Of a stretch of 57,587 nt of DNA, positions 44,974 through 54,386 are shown one piece after another. Below the pieces are notes generated by a model. It ran no database searches. It saw only the letters and a program-made list of their open reading frames with translations, and was not told where the DNA came from. Made by a program: the position numbers and the translations under genes. Numbering within the stretch: position 1 is the first letter of the stretch; every line of letters begins with the position of its first letter. Origin of the DNA: Oscillospiraceae bacterium (lineage in GTDB: Bacteria; Bacillota; Clostridia; Oscillospirales; Acutalibacteraceae); contig CADBBH010000012.1 in NCBI GenBank assembly GCA_902792905.1, forward strand, positions 1-57,587. The letters run 5' to 3'.

Positions 44974-46674
44974 ATGATTATGGTATTCAATTCAAGGAAA
45001 ATTAAATCTGCTGTTGCTTTGCTCGCAGTGCTTGCAATTCTTCTTTCATCCTGCGGTAAGTCGGGCTCGAAAGAAAACACGTTGAAAATCGCGACAGGTA
45101 AAATCACCGGCAATTTCAACCCGTTTTATGCAACCGAAGAGGGCGACAGAGCTGTAAATTCCCAGGTCTTCAGAACCATTCAGAAAACCGGCAAAAACAA
45201 TAAGCTGATTAATTCCGTCGGCAGTATCTCATACGAATATACAGGTGAGAGCAAGACAAAATACACCGTTACCATCAGGGACGATCTGAAGTTCTCGGAC
45301 GGAAGGGGAGTCACGATTGACGATGTTATATTTTTCTACTATTTCTGTGCTGATGCCAGCTATGACGGCGTTTACAGCGACTTTTATCTGAATGACATTG
45401 ACGGTATCAAGGAATACTATTACGATGATACCGCATGGAAATCCAGACTTGCCGAATTTGAAGATGACGCTGATAAAGATAATCTGATAAAGAAATACAT
45501 TGAAAAGAATTACAAAGACGGTGCCGATGTTACCGAAATAAAAGGTATTCGCCGGGTTGATGACTATACGTGCTCTGTAACATTCAATTCGAGGAATATC
45601 AATGCTGTTTCAGCTCTCAATGCCGTAATAGTATCCAAAGCGTTTTATACAGGTGAATATGTCAAGGGCTCGGCCTCTGTTGTCAGGAATTTTACTACAA
45701 TGTCGATGGGCTGCGGACCGTATTTTGTATCTAATTATAATGCCGATACGCATAAGACGGAGCTCAAAATAAATACGGGATACGAAGGGAAAACTCCCCG
45801 GTTCGGAAGGCTCGAATTCTCGGATATATCCGAATCAAAATCAGATGCTGCAGATACCGTTCTGAAAGGCAAAGCGGATGTTATGCAGACCGTTGCCACC
45901 GCATCTGTTGTGAACAAGCTCAACGGCTCGCACGTTAAGTATTTTATTACAAATGATAATTCATATACTTCGCTCTTTATAAATACGCGAACTGTAAAAA
46001 ATGATACTGTCCGTAAGCAGCTTATGAAGGCCTGTACCGATTATTCTTATCTTGATAAGACTTACGGCTCATATTATACGAAAGTTTATATGCCGCTCAG
46101 TGTCAGGTTTGAGGAATATCCGGCCGTCAACTGCCCTTACTACAGCGGTGACACAATAACCGCTCTGCTTACCAAAGAGGTCACTAAAATCAATATTTAT
46201 TGCGTTTCCGCTGAAGGTTCCGAAGAAAAGATTCTCGCCGACGGTATGGCGGAGAAGCTGAATGCGCTCGGAATTAAAGCCAAAGTTGTTCTCTGCGATT
46301 ATGCTCAGCTCGCGAAAGATGCGGCTACGGGTAAGGCGGGAATGTGGATTATGACCGTTCCTGACGGCGCAACCTGCGATAAGTATGATTATTATCACTC
46401 CGGAGGAAGACTTAACCTCACAGGCCTTTCCGATGATTCGATAGATGCCCTTACCGAAAGAATACGCTCATCAACCGGCTTTTCCGAAAAGAAAGGGCTT
46501 ACTGTCGGTCTGCTGAATGCAGTTATGGAAAAAGCTGTTGAAATGCCGATATATCAGAAGCAGATTATAACGGCATATTCAACTGATACGGTTTCATCCG
46601 AATCTGTTGATTCGGTATCGGACTGCGACGGTTACGCTTACGCAGTTGCCGAACTTCAAATAAACGAAAAATAA
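44974..46674 (+). CDS. Family 5 ABC solute-binding lipoprotein, orphan
   Basis: Extracytoplasmic peptide/oligosaccharide-binding protein (SBP_bac_5) of about 566 residues. The lipobox LLSSC places the lipidated Cys near residue 26-28. The family signature RDDLKFSDGRGVTIDDVIF is clear, with GKITGNFNPFYAT before it. ATG 44974 or 44980 are both possible; neither has a strong ribosome binding site. The longer open frame upstream runs into the SDR gene. No permease or ATPase genes accompany it, so it must use a transporter elsewhere or act as a sensor. Confidence 0.87.
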   Translation: MIMVFNSRKIKSAVALLAVLAILLSSCGKSGSKENTLKIATGKITGNFNPFYATEEGDRAVNSQVFRTIQKTGKNNKLINSVGSISYEYTGESKTKYTVTIRDDLKFSDGRGVTIDDVIFFYYFCADASYDGVYSDFYLNDIDGIKEYYYDDTAWKSRLAEFEDDADKDNLIKKYIEKNYKDGADVTEIKGIRRVDDYTCSVTFNSRNINAVSALNAVIVSKAFYTGEYVKGSASVVRNFTTMSMGCGPYFVSNYNADTHKTELKINTGYEGKTPRFGRLEFSDISESKSDAADTVLKGKADVMQTVATASVVNKLNGSHVKYFITNDNSYTSLFINTRTVKNDTVRKQLMKACTDYSYLDKTYGSYYTKVYMPLSVRFEEYPAVNCPYYSGDTITALLTKEVTKINIYCVSAEGSEEKILADGMAEKLNALGIKAKVVLCDYAQLAKDAATGKAGMWIMTVPDGATCDKYDYYHSGGRLNLTGLSDDSIDALTERIRSSTGFSEKKGLTVGLLNAVMEKAVEMPIYQKQIITAYSTDTVSSESVDSVSDCDGYAYAVAELQINEK

Positions 46675-46680
46675 TAAATT

Positions 46681-46722
46681 AAAAACACACCTTTCTGCCT
46701 TATACCGGAAGGTGTGTTTTTC
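46681..46722. terminator. Bidirectional terminator
   Basis: A 12-bp stem (46682-46693 with 46709-46720) flanked by A and T runs, between the solute-binding protein and the convergent GH38/57-like gene. Confidence 0.88.
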
Positions 46723-46730
46723 GGAATGGT

Positions 46731-49223
46731 TTATTTTGATTTCCTTTGAGCTTTTATTATATGCATAACTGCTTTTGATCCTTTTGTGATATAATTCAGA
46801 AGATTGCCTTGAATCCCGTTTAATACGGGATTTTTCATTTTTTCTCCCGTTTCGCCGGTTTCTCTGAATTCCGTGAAGCGCACATTGTCACCGTAATACG
46901 GAGTAAGCAACGCGTCGGCGTGAGCTGTTATAACGCAACCGTCCGCGAATGCGCACGCCTCATCTACAGTATCTTTATCCGGCTCTGCACCGTCAAAGAA
47001 TTTCAGCATCATTATCGCAGTCTCTTCGACTCCGTTATATGCCGGGGCGAGAGATTTTCCCTGAGGGGCTATCAGCGTATAAACATTGAGTATCTCATCT
47101 TTTCCTCTGCCGATGTGATGCCGCTGCTTACCGTAAAAGTGTCCGAAGGGATTCAGGTGAATATCACCGCTCTCATCAAGGCGCATGGGGCAGTGCGCCA
47201 TGGAATTGAGCACCTGTCTGGAATTTGCAAGCAGCATACCGCACTTATTGTCGGCGATGCCGATAAATCCGCCGGTCAGGTGGTGGTTGAAAGAGTCGAG
47301 CGATTTATTCTTTTCATCCGCTTCCCTGAATGAATCCGCTCTGTATGAGGAGATGTCTCCCATAAAATTGCGCTTGATTATTCTCTTGTTGCTTCCAGGC
47401 AACGGTGTCAGCATAAACGGCACCGCTTCGCTCCATTTCATATCGGTAAATCTGCCGAGCGTCGAGTTTTCGGTTGAAATAGAATCGTTTTCCGGAGTAT
47501 AAGGGTATTTAACGCTTGATTTTATGAATATTGTATCATATGAGCCGAATGTATAGAAATCATATATGAAACTGCCGCCTGATATTTCTCCGGGCAAATG
47601 TATTTCGCCTGTTACTCTGACGGCTTTGCCGTTTCCGGAAACAGGCAGAGCTTTCGCGCCCATATAATCAAATTTGTATTTTTTTCCGGAATAAGTCAGA
47701 TAACTCTGCAGAAAACCTTCTCCTCCGATTTGAGAACCGTTGAATGTTACTTTCTTGATGCATTTTTCCGGATCGAATTCCATTACGGTTTTTCCGGTTT
47801 CGAGCGAAAGATTCCCGGACTCGCTGTCAGATTTATTCTCGGTTACTTCGATTATGTATTTATCTTTAAGTGTCCCGAATTTCATAAGCGCAAAGACGGT
47901 GTTTTCTTTATCTTCTACGGGAATAATAATATAATCTTCCAGTCCGTCGCCATTTAAGCCGATACTTTCTGCTTTGTCGGTCCCCGTGTATTTAAGCTGC
48001 GCCGACTGAAGAAGTGAACCGTTGATATTATGAACCGTTATCCTGTCTGTTTCGGGAAGGGAGGCCGATTCATTTTTGATTATCCTTTCAGCGAGCTCAT
48101 TTGCCGTCTTTTCACGCTCGATATTCAGAACCGGTGTAGCCAGACCGAAATGAGTGGTAGAAAGCAGAAGCACTCTGTCATTGAATGATGCACATTCTGA
48201 ATCTTTTTGCGCGTTTACCCTTGACATAGCCCTCGAGCGCTCTATTGCGGTCCAGATTTTTCTGTTATAAGGTTTTTCAGACCAGGAGGCATATCCGGTA
48301 AAATTACCGTCTGCAGTATCCTGCGTAAAGTCGATTTTTCCGGCAGGGGAGTGTGCGTCAAGGTATCCGCCGGGCGTATCGAATACAATATAATCAAGAT
48401 CGGCAATTTCCTTTACAAGGCCGTGAATTCCATCGGTATTCGCTATCCTGTGACCGACCAAAGGCAGATTCATCGTTTCCCAGAAAATCGCATCGGCATC
48501 CATATTGATGAATATGAAAAGATCCCTGTTGATTTCTCCGCTTTTCTGCTTCTTTCTCAGGTCCTTAACCCATTTTCTCAGACAGCCCGCATCGCAAATA
48601 TCGGCGTTGCTGTAAGTCGGGATAATAGTGATTTCATCGCCTTTATATGAATATATAAGGGGATTATACGCCTTTTCGTCATCGAGCAGAGGAATGATTG
48701 TCCTGAACGCGTCAAACGGTACGCATGAATAATATAGACAGAGTGCGCGGACACCGCATTTTTTATATACCGCAACGTCTGAAGGTGTAAACATTACCTC
48801 CTGAGGCCTTACAGTCATCTCGCATTTACCGAAAAGGTCAGCAATTCCGCTTCCCTGCGGATTTGTTACTGCGAGCTTTATTGAAGCGGTCAGCTCATCT
48901 TCGTTCATAGCCGACAGAGCGCCGTTGCTGTATCCCATTATTATATTCTCATCGCCGTATTTTTCTGTGCGGAATCTTATGCCCTCGATAATATCGGGAG
49001 CGTGCTCCGGCAGAATCTTTTCAAGCGAAAAGAAATTTTCGCTGTCCCAGGTTGCCTTGACGGGTATTCCCTCTTCGTTGAGTTCGTTCAGTTTTTCGAT
49101 TATATGGCGTATGATTCTTATGTCTGAGCCGAAACCGAGACCGTCGGGCGTGTCGCCCCTGTAGGAATGATAGCAGTTTACGTGAAAGCCGAAACCTACG
49201 TGAATTGTGTTTTCTTTTGACAT
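46731..49223 (-). CDS. GH38/GH57-like glycosidase candidate
   Basis: An 830-residue cytoplasmic protein. The N-terminal 330 residues resemble the seven-stranded barrel of GH38/GH57-type enzymes: GFGFHVNCYHSYRGD near the start, TWDSENFFSLE, MTVRPQEVMFT and FIFINMDADAIFWE. The remainder is beta-rich, like the mannosidase accessory domains, with FNHHLTGGFIGI. I cannot name the catalytic nucleophile; DADA or the RPQE Glu are candidates. There is no signal peptide. ATG 49223 follows GGGTGAG; GTG 49232 is an alternative. It is downstream of a GPH symporter and a small membrane protein on the same strand, suggesting uptake then cleavage of a glycoside. Confidence 0.65.
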   Translation of the reverse strand: MSKENTIHVGFGFHVNCYHSYRGDTPDGLGFGSDIRIIRHIIEKLNELNEEGIPVKATWDSENFFSLEKILPEHAPDIIEGIRFRTEKYGDENIIMGYSNGALSAMNEDELTASIKLAVTNPQGSGIADLFGKCEMTVRPQEVMFTPSDVAVYKKCGVRALCLYYSCVPFDAFRTIIPLLDDEKAYNPLIYSYKGDEITIIPTYSNADICDAGCLRKWVKDLRKKQKSGEINRDLFIFINMDADAIFWETMNLPLVGHRIANTDGIHGLVKEIADLDYIVFDTPGGYLDAHSPAGKIDFTQDTADGNFTGYASWSEKPYNRKIWTAIERSRAMSRVNAQKDSECASFNDRVLLLSTTHFGLATPVLNIEREKTANELAERIIKNESASLPETDRITVHNINGSLLQSAQLKYTGTDKAESIGLNGDGLEDYIIIPVEDKENTVFALMKFGTLKDKYIIEVTENKSDSESGNLSLETGKTVMEFDPEKCIKKVTFNGSQIGGEGFLQSYLTYSGKKYKFDYMGAKALPVSGNGKAVRVTGEIHLPGEISGGSFIYDFYTFGSYDTIFIKSSVKYPYTPENDSISTENSTLGRFTDMKWSEAVPFMLTPLPGSNKRIIKRNFMGDISSYRADSFREADEKNKSLDSFNHHLTGGFIGIADNKCGMLLANSRQVLNSMAHCPMRLDESGDIHLNPFGHFYGKQRHHIGRGKDEILNVYTLIAPQGKSLAPAYNGVEETAIMMLKFFDGAEPDKDTVDEACAFADGCVITAHADALLTPYYGDNVRFTEFRETGETGEKMKNPVLNGIQGNLLNYITKGSKAVMHIIKAQRKSK

Positions 49224-49243
49224 TTCTCTCACCCGTAATGAAT

Positions 49244-49264
49244 AAGGCGGTCAGAGACCGCCCG
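49244..49264 (-). terminator. Hairpin after the 298-residue membrane-anchored protein gene
   Basis: GGCGGTC (49246-49252), AGA, GACCGCC (49256-49262). The T-tract on the minus strand is weak, so termination before the GH38/57-like gene may be partial. Confidence 0.55.
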
Positions 49265-49274
49265 TGATTAATGT

Positions 49275-50171
49275 TTACACTTCATCATTATAGAATTTGT
49301 ATAATGCCGATGTGTCGCAGGATTTATTGGCGACATACCAGCTGTGACCTATTCGCACGACTGTGATATCTATGCCGTCAATAACGGTCGTATTGGCTGC
49401 GGTAACTTTTAATGTGACGGTTTTTGCTTCATCAATTCCGGCATCAATTCCATACTCGCTTGTGTCGGGTATATCAGCGTCTTTTACCGAAACGATTTCT
49501 GTTTTGATTTCGTATTCATCTCCGAACGCCGTCTGATAAACGCCTTTAACAGCTTCCTTTATCTGTATGCCCGTGTTCTTGTCAAATTCATCCTCGCAGC
49601 CGGTCAGGCTTTCACCGTATTTCGAGAGATTGGCTTCAAACGCCGTAAAAAATGCCTCATCATCGAAGTAATCGTCTTCAAATATTTCTTTCCTTACCTT
49701 TTTAAGTTCTGAAATATATGCTTTGAAAATTGCGTCATAATTGTCAAATCCGTTGTTCTCTCTCACAAGGTCAAGAAAACAGCCGTACATTCTATCTGTA
49801 ACTTTGCCCTGAAGAGAACCGTCATCATTAAGAGTCTTTTCACCCTTGAGTTCTTTGTCGTTAAGACCTTTGAGTCCCTTGGTTGAATCTCCGGGTTTAT
49901 AGTTTTCATATATCTCGGGATATATGTAGTTCTTGCGGATGAAATCGCCGAATTTGCCTTCGTAACTGAGAAGGGAATTCTTATACGCACTGTAGCCGTC
50001 GCCGCTCTGGACAATGGTATCAACATAGAGCCGCGCGGTCTTTTCGGGGCTGAGTGCAGTGTATCTTGATGTGTATGCAAAGAGCGTAAGAGCGACAAGC
50101 ACGGCGGCAACAATGATTATTGCAAATATGCCGTAGATTTTAGTGTTGAATTCTTTTTTGTTATCTGCCAT
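49275..50171 (-). CDS. Membrane-anchored protein of unknown function
   Basis: A 298-residue protein with a short basic N-terminus, one transmembrane helix (about 13-35) and an extracellular acidic domain with no motif I recognise. The C-terminal 60 residues (VTLKVTAANTTVIDGIDITVVRIG) form beta strands like an NTF2 or DUF4878-type lumazine-like module. ATG 50171 is supported by the strong GAGGAGGT. The gene starts 13 bp after the GPH symporter stop, so they are in one operon; it may be an accessory to transport. Confidence 0.7.
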   Translation of the reverse strand: MADNKKEFNTKIYGIFAIIIVAAVLVALTLFAYTSRYTALSPEKTARLYVDTIVQSGDGYSAYKNSLLSYEGKFGDFIRKNYIYPEIYENYKPGDSTKGLKGLNDKELKGEKTLNDDGSLQGKVTDRMYGCFLDLVRENNGFDNYDAIFKAYISELKKVRKEIFEDDYFDDEAFFTAFEANLSKYGESLTGCEDEFDKNTGIQIKEAVKGVYQTAFGDEYEIKTEIVSVKDADIPDTSEYGIDAGIDEAKTVTLKVTAANTTVIDGIDITVVRIGHSWYVANKSCDTSALYKFYNDEV

Positions 50172-50184
50172 CGTTCTTACCTCC

Positions 50185-51681
50185 TCAATTATTTTCACCC
50201 GCAGAAGCGGTAATCTCATCGCCCTGCGTCTCGTCTGTCTGAGCGCGTCTCTCCATAAGTTCCTTTACAATTCTTTCCTTCTTTTCTCCGACCATGTCGT
50301 AGAAAAGAATCGGAGCGCCCTGGAGAAGGACAAACACAGCGGGGATTATCGTATATATCATCAGAAATTTATTGAGAGTCGGATTGCTCTGCGGAGCATA
50401 TGCGACATTTGCGTCGGTTGAAACAAGATAACCCGACCAGGTGTAGAGCAGCCAGGGGCCGAGCGCCTTTGTGCAGGCCGAAGCGACTTTTGCAAATAGT
50501 CCGTAGCCGGCGTAAGCCGTGCCTTCCTGCCTCTTGCCGGTTTTCCATTCGATTTCGTCAACACAGTCGGCAATCATGATGTTCGGGGTAACATTTGTGT
50601 TGCCGTGCTGAATTCCGCAGAAGAAGTTGAGAATCAGGAAAGGAACTATAAGCTCGCTTCTGAATCCGATACCGGTGGCTACGAAATACAGGATGGCAAG
50701 CGTAGAGGCGCCGTAAACGCAGAAAATAATAAACGTCTGTTTTGTGCTGAATTTCTTGAGGACGAAGTTTACTAGCAGGGTGCCGACCGCTGTACCGATA
50801 CCCATCGGAAGAAGAAGCGCCAGCTTGAGATCCTTCGAACCGAGAAGATAAATTGCTATGTAGAGGGAAACCGTACCGTAAACACCTCTGCCGAATCCGG
50901 TCAGTTTTGTCAGTGACACCATAAGCAGATTCTTATTTGTAAAAACTACCTTGACCGCATCTTTGAGAGATACCTTTTCTCTGGTAAAAGGTACTCTCTC
51001 TTTGTTATTAATGAAGAAAATCATTACAAAAATAATGAATCCCAAAGCGCAGATTGCGGTGGAAATAATAAGATCAAGTCCCTGAGCTTCTGCGTTTTTG
51101 AACTGCTGCTGACCCATAAAAGCCTTCATCAGTATACCGACGACCATAACTACTACCATGCCGCCGGACTGACCGACGCTCTTCATAAATGACGCAATCG
51201 ATATAGCGCTCGATCTTTCGCCGGGTTCCGGTGAGCAGAGCGCGCCGAAGCACTCTGCCGGTCTCTCAACCGCGCATCCGATTGTCGTATAAAGCGAATA
51301 GACAACATACATCCAGATAATCGCAAAAGTCTGATTGTTTGTATTCGGAGCGACAAAAACAAGCATTGCGATGACAGCGAGCGGACCCGCGCCGAATCCT
51401 ATCCAGGGCTTAACCTTGCCGAGCTTTGTTCTCGTATTGTCGATGAGGAATCCGGTTATCAGTTCCATTACGGCGCCGATAATACCCGCTACAAGGAAAA
51501 CGGTTGATATGCTGCTCGATATTACAGAACTGTCAAACCCCTTGCCTTTGAATGCAAAATCAGCAAAAAAAGTCTGGGTATAATCCGGCATCCAGCCTGT
51601 AAGCAGAGCTACGCCGAAAAGCCCTATGCCGAATGTGAAGATTTCTGATTTTTTCATAAATTTCTTTTTTTCGCTATCCAA
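50185..51681 (-). CDS. GPH-family sugar:cation symporter
   Basis: Glycoside-pentoside-hexuronide symporter (MFS_2) of 498 residues with about 12 transmembrane helices. Family features are GFLIDNTRTKLGKVKPWIGFG after helix 2 and the later IADCVDEIEWKTGKRQEG, both characteristic of melibiose-carrier relatives. The start is TTG 51681 with AAGGAG 8 nt upstream; ATG 51657 lacks a site. It heads an operon with the membrane-anchored protein and the GH38/57-like gene. It is likely to import a glycoside or oligosaccharide with Na+ or H+. Confidence 0.9.
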   Translation of the reverse strand: MDSEKKKFMKKSEIFTFGIGLFGVALLTGWMPDYTQTFFADFAFKGKGFDSSVISSSISTVFLVAGIIGAVMELITGFLIDNTRTKLGKVKPWIGFGAGPLAVIAMLVFVAPNTNNQTFAIIWMYVVYSLYTTIGCAVERPAECFGALCSPEPGERSSAISIASFMKSVGQSGGMVVVMVVGILMKAFMGQQQFKNAEAQGLDLIISTAICALGFIIFVMIFFINNKERVPFTREKVSLKDAVKVVFTNKNLLMVSLTKLTGFGRGVYGTVSLYIAIYLLGSKDLKLALLLPMGIGTAVGTLLVNFVLKKFSTKQTFIIFCVYGASTLAILYFVATGIGFRSELIVPFLILNFFCGIQHGNTNVTPNIMIADCVDEIEWKTGKRQEGTAYAGYGLFAKVASACTKALGPWLLYTWSGYLVSTDANVAYAPQSNPTLNKFLMIYTIIPAVFVLLQGAPILFYDMVGEKKERIVKELMERRAQTDETQGDEITASAGENN

Positions 51682-51767
51682 ATCCTTTTCTCCTTTCGCT
51701 TTGAAGAAATATAAGTCTATTATATATTAAATGATATTAAAATACAATAGCGGTTTTGTCTCCTTTT

Positions 51768-51790
51768 TGTTACCTGTAACAGTATATAAT
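51768..51790 (+). promoter_or_regulatory. Inverted repeat next to the -10 box of the 759-residue protein gene
   Basis: TGTTAC, CT, GTAACA (51768-51781) is an inverted repeat directly upstream of TATAAT (51785-51790). No good -35 box is at 17 bp, so the promoter may need an activator. Confidence 0.45.
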
Positions 51791-51825
51791 ACCAATGTGA
51801 ATTACAGTATCAACGGAGGTATATT

Positions 51826-54105
51826 ATGAAAAAGTTCATTATGGCATTTATTGCTCTGGTTACTGCATTGCTGATTGCCGCGACCTTACCTGCTCAGGTA
51901 TTTGCCGATTCAATTCCCGAATACATAAGCGAAGTAAAAATAGGCATGGGCAAAGACGGCAAGTCAGCCAGGGCAGCTCTGTCGGATTATAAGATTCTTT
52001 CCGATGATAAAGGCAACCCGGTTGACCTGAATCAGAAAGCAGGAGGCAGTTTGGGATCAAAGGGCGATAAGGTCGTCTATCTCGGATACAAGACCACTGC
52101 TGACAGAGACGAAGCAATAACCGACCTCGCTCTTATGAATATGAAGGGCGGCTATTCGGTTCAGGAATATGAAGCTCTCATGGAAACTCAGATGAAGAGC
52201 CGGATTATCCCGTTCGTTGAGCGTTTTCAGGCCGCTATTGACGAATACAGAGAGAATCTAAAATCGGACAACGAAGCGAACAGGCAGAGAGCCGAATATG
52301 TAAAGAGCATTCTCAATAAATTCATCGATGACGATACGGGCAAAGGTCTCGGAGACCTGCTAGTCAATAAAACCAAATTTGAGCTCGGCGGGGCTTATGA
52401 TAAGCTGTCGGCTGAGGAAAAGAAGAATCACGCCGATATTCTTACTATCCTTGCTCAGTCAAACGGCAAGGCAACTCTTATGATGGAAAACCTCATCACA
52501 AGGGCGGCCGATACAAAAGACGACACCTGGATTGATCGCTTCACATCTATAGACTATGATAAACTGCTGAACACTTACGCAGAAGAGCTGAATCTGCTTC
52601 CCAGCGATGCCGAGGCAGAGCTTGCAAAACTCTATGATGATGATGCCGGGACACTCTCTGAAATGTTTGAGGAATTCAGGGAAGGCCTGCTGAAATACGA
52701 TGAGTATAAAGAGTTTACCGAAGAATATGACGAAAACGCCGTGAAAAAAGCCGTGGACGCGGCAGAGAAAGTCAACAAGACCGTTTCCGATGAGGAAATC
52801 GGCGAAATCGTTGAGGAATACACTGACGCGCAGAATGATTCGGGCGAATATATGCTCGCTGTAAGCTATATGTATATTCACGACCGTTTTGAGAATATCG
52901 GATACGGTGACGGCTCCCTGCTTGATTTCTTTACGCAGGATATGGAAAATATAAACGAAGATATTTCCGTCTTATATCCTCTCGTTGCGTCTTTTACTGA
53001 CGGTCAGAGAGCAGGCCTTGAATTTGTATCTCTCAGAGAATTTGCGATGGTTGCGCTTTCGGATGAGAGAGACTATCAGGCTGAAGACCTCTCCGGTATG
53101 AAAGAGCTCTCAATCTATGACGGCGTTGACAGAGGTATATATGAAAAGGGCGGCGTAGCCCTTACAAGCGATGCCATGCGGACCGATGCTCAGGCACAGA
53201 CTGCGGAAGATGACTTTTCTTTCAGCAGATGGACTATAGCTTCCGCGGTAATAACCGGCGCCTGCATTGTAACGGTTATCGGAACAGCCATAGCCTCCTC
53301 TGTTTACAGATCAATGTCAAACAAGATCGGTTCAATAATTTCAAACAGCCTGAGAACGAACACAAACGTTTCGCAATATCTGCTCAACGCAAAAGATGTA
53401 GTCAAATCCGGAGCAAAACCCCGCTGGCTCGATACGGTTTACGCCAACAAATCAAGCATGTGCAAAGGCCTTGCCATCGGCTTCACCGTAGCCGCGGTAA
53501 TTATTGCCGGCGTTACCACTTACCTTGCCTACCGCGATCTGGTCGATTATTATAAAGTTGACTTCACACCGATTCCGCACTATATGGTAGACGAGAAGGA
53601 TATCACCGCATATAACGACAGGGGCGAAAAGATAGTCCTGAAGAATCAGAGCGTCTATTATAAAGCCGTTGAGTGCAACAGATCCTCATCCGATGAGTTC
53701 TTCGGGACACTCGGAACCTGCGCCGATATGAACGGAGACGTGGGTAAACAGTGGCTTGCGCTCTATGCTCAGAAGAGCGATGCCCTGCCGCCGATTCTCG
53801 CATCTTCGCTTATTGTAAAGGTTAATGATAAGAATATCCCTGCAGACTATAAAACCGGCATTCATATGTTCGGCTCGAGCTCGGCGTTCAATCTTAACAA
53901 CGAGCTATATGACTGGAATAAGGACGCTCCGAGCGTGATGATTTATTTCAAGGCAGATGAAGCTGCGGCGAAGCCGGCGTCAACCGCTTCGAATTTCAGC
54001 GCAGGTAATCTTGCTCTCGCAGGCGTTGCCGGTCTCGCGGTCGGCGCGGTTGTTACCGCCCTCGCTTCAAAAGCGGTAGGCAGAAAAAAAGAGCAGGCAG
54101 CATAA
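51826..54105 (+). CDS. Large exported membrane protein, GYKTT-type domain
   Basis: A 759-residue protein. The signal peptide ends near residue 27 (PAQVFA). Residues about 30-110 contain YISEVKIGMGKDG, VVYLGYKTTADRDEAITDLALMN and KGGYS, a pattern I recall from exported proteins of gut Clostridia. A long acidic helical region (about 120-440) follows, then transmembrane segments near 465-490 and 550-570, an extracellular beta region, and a final hydrophobic Ala/Gly stretch (about 730-750) with a basic RKKEQ end. No enzyme motif is visible. CGGAGG precedes ATG 51826. It lies between two divergent or co-directional GPH symporters. Its function is unknown. Confidence 0.75.
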   Translation: MKKFIMAFIALVTALLIAATLPAQVFADSIPEYISEVKIGMGKDGKSARAALSDYKILSDDKGNPVDLNQKAGGSLGSKGDKVVYLGYKTTADRDEAITDLALMNMKGGYSVQEYEALMETQMKSRIIPFVERFQAAIDEYRENLKSDNEANRQRAEYVKSILNKFIDDDTGKGLGDLLVNKTKFELGGAYDKLSAEEKKNHADILTILAQSNGKATLMMENLITRAADTKDDTWIDRFTSIDYDKLLNTYAEELNLLPSDAEAELAKLYDDDAGTLSEMFEEFREGLLKYDEYKEFTEEYDENAVKKAVDAAEKVNKTVSDEEIGEIVEEYTDAQNDSGEYMLAVSYMYIHDRFENIGYGDGSLLDFFTQDMENINEDISVLYPLVASFTDGQRAGLEFVSLREFAMVALSDERDYQAEDLSGMKELSIYDGVDRGIYEKGGVALTSDAMRTDAQAQTAEDDFSFSRWTIASAVITGACIVTVIGTAIASSVYRSMSNKIGSIISNSLRTNTNVSQYLLNAKDVVKSGAKPRWLDTVYANKSSMCKGLAIGFTVAAVIIAGVTTYLAYRDLVDYYKVDFTPIPHYMVDEKDITAYNDRGEKIVLKNQSVYYKAVECNRSSSDEFFGTLGTCADMNGDVGKQWLALYAQKSDALPPILASSLIVKVNDKNIPADYKTGIHMFGSSSAFNLNNELYDWNKDAPSVMIYFKADEAAAKPASTASNFSAGNLALAGVAGLAVGAVVTALASKAVGRKKEQAA

Positions 54106-54207
54106 TTCGGCTTAATAGTTTTCTTTAATCATCCCTGCCGATACTGTTCAAAATACGTGAGTTGTATTTGTTAAATGTTTTCAGGGCCGGAAAGGTTATT
54201 TTCAGAT

Positions 54208-54243
54208 AAGGAACTCTCAGGTAAAACCTGCGGGTTCCTTTCT
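54208..54243 (+). terminator. Terminator after the 759-residue protein gene
   Basis: An outer stem of 9 bp (54208-54216 with 54232-54240) and an inner CAGGT/ACCTG stem; TCTTTC follows. The 281 bp from 54106 to 54386 hold this, the promoter below and otherwise AT-rich sequence. Confidence 0.8.
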
Positions 54244-54296
54244 TTCAATCATTAAATCAACCAAATTGCGCAATAATTTATTATAACTTATTACTA

Positions 54297-54325
54297 TTGA
54301 ATTCGAATATTCTTTATAGTAAAAT
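54297..54325 (+). promoter_or_regulatory. Promoter for the second GPH symporter
   Basis: TTGAAT (54297-54302), a 17-bp spacer and TAAAAT (54320-54325). Confidence 0.65.
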
Positions 54326-54386
54326 AATATAGATATAGTATAAGGAGAAATCCGCCGTATCGCAAATTCTTTTTAGGAGTGGTTAT

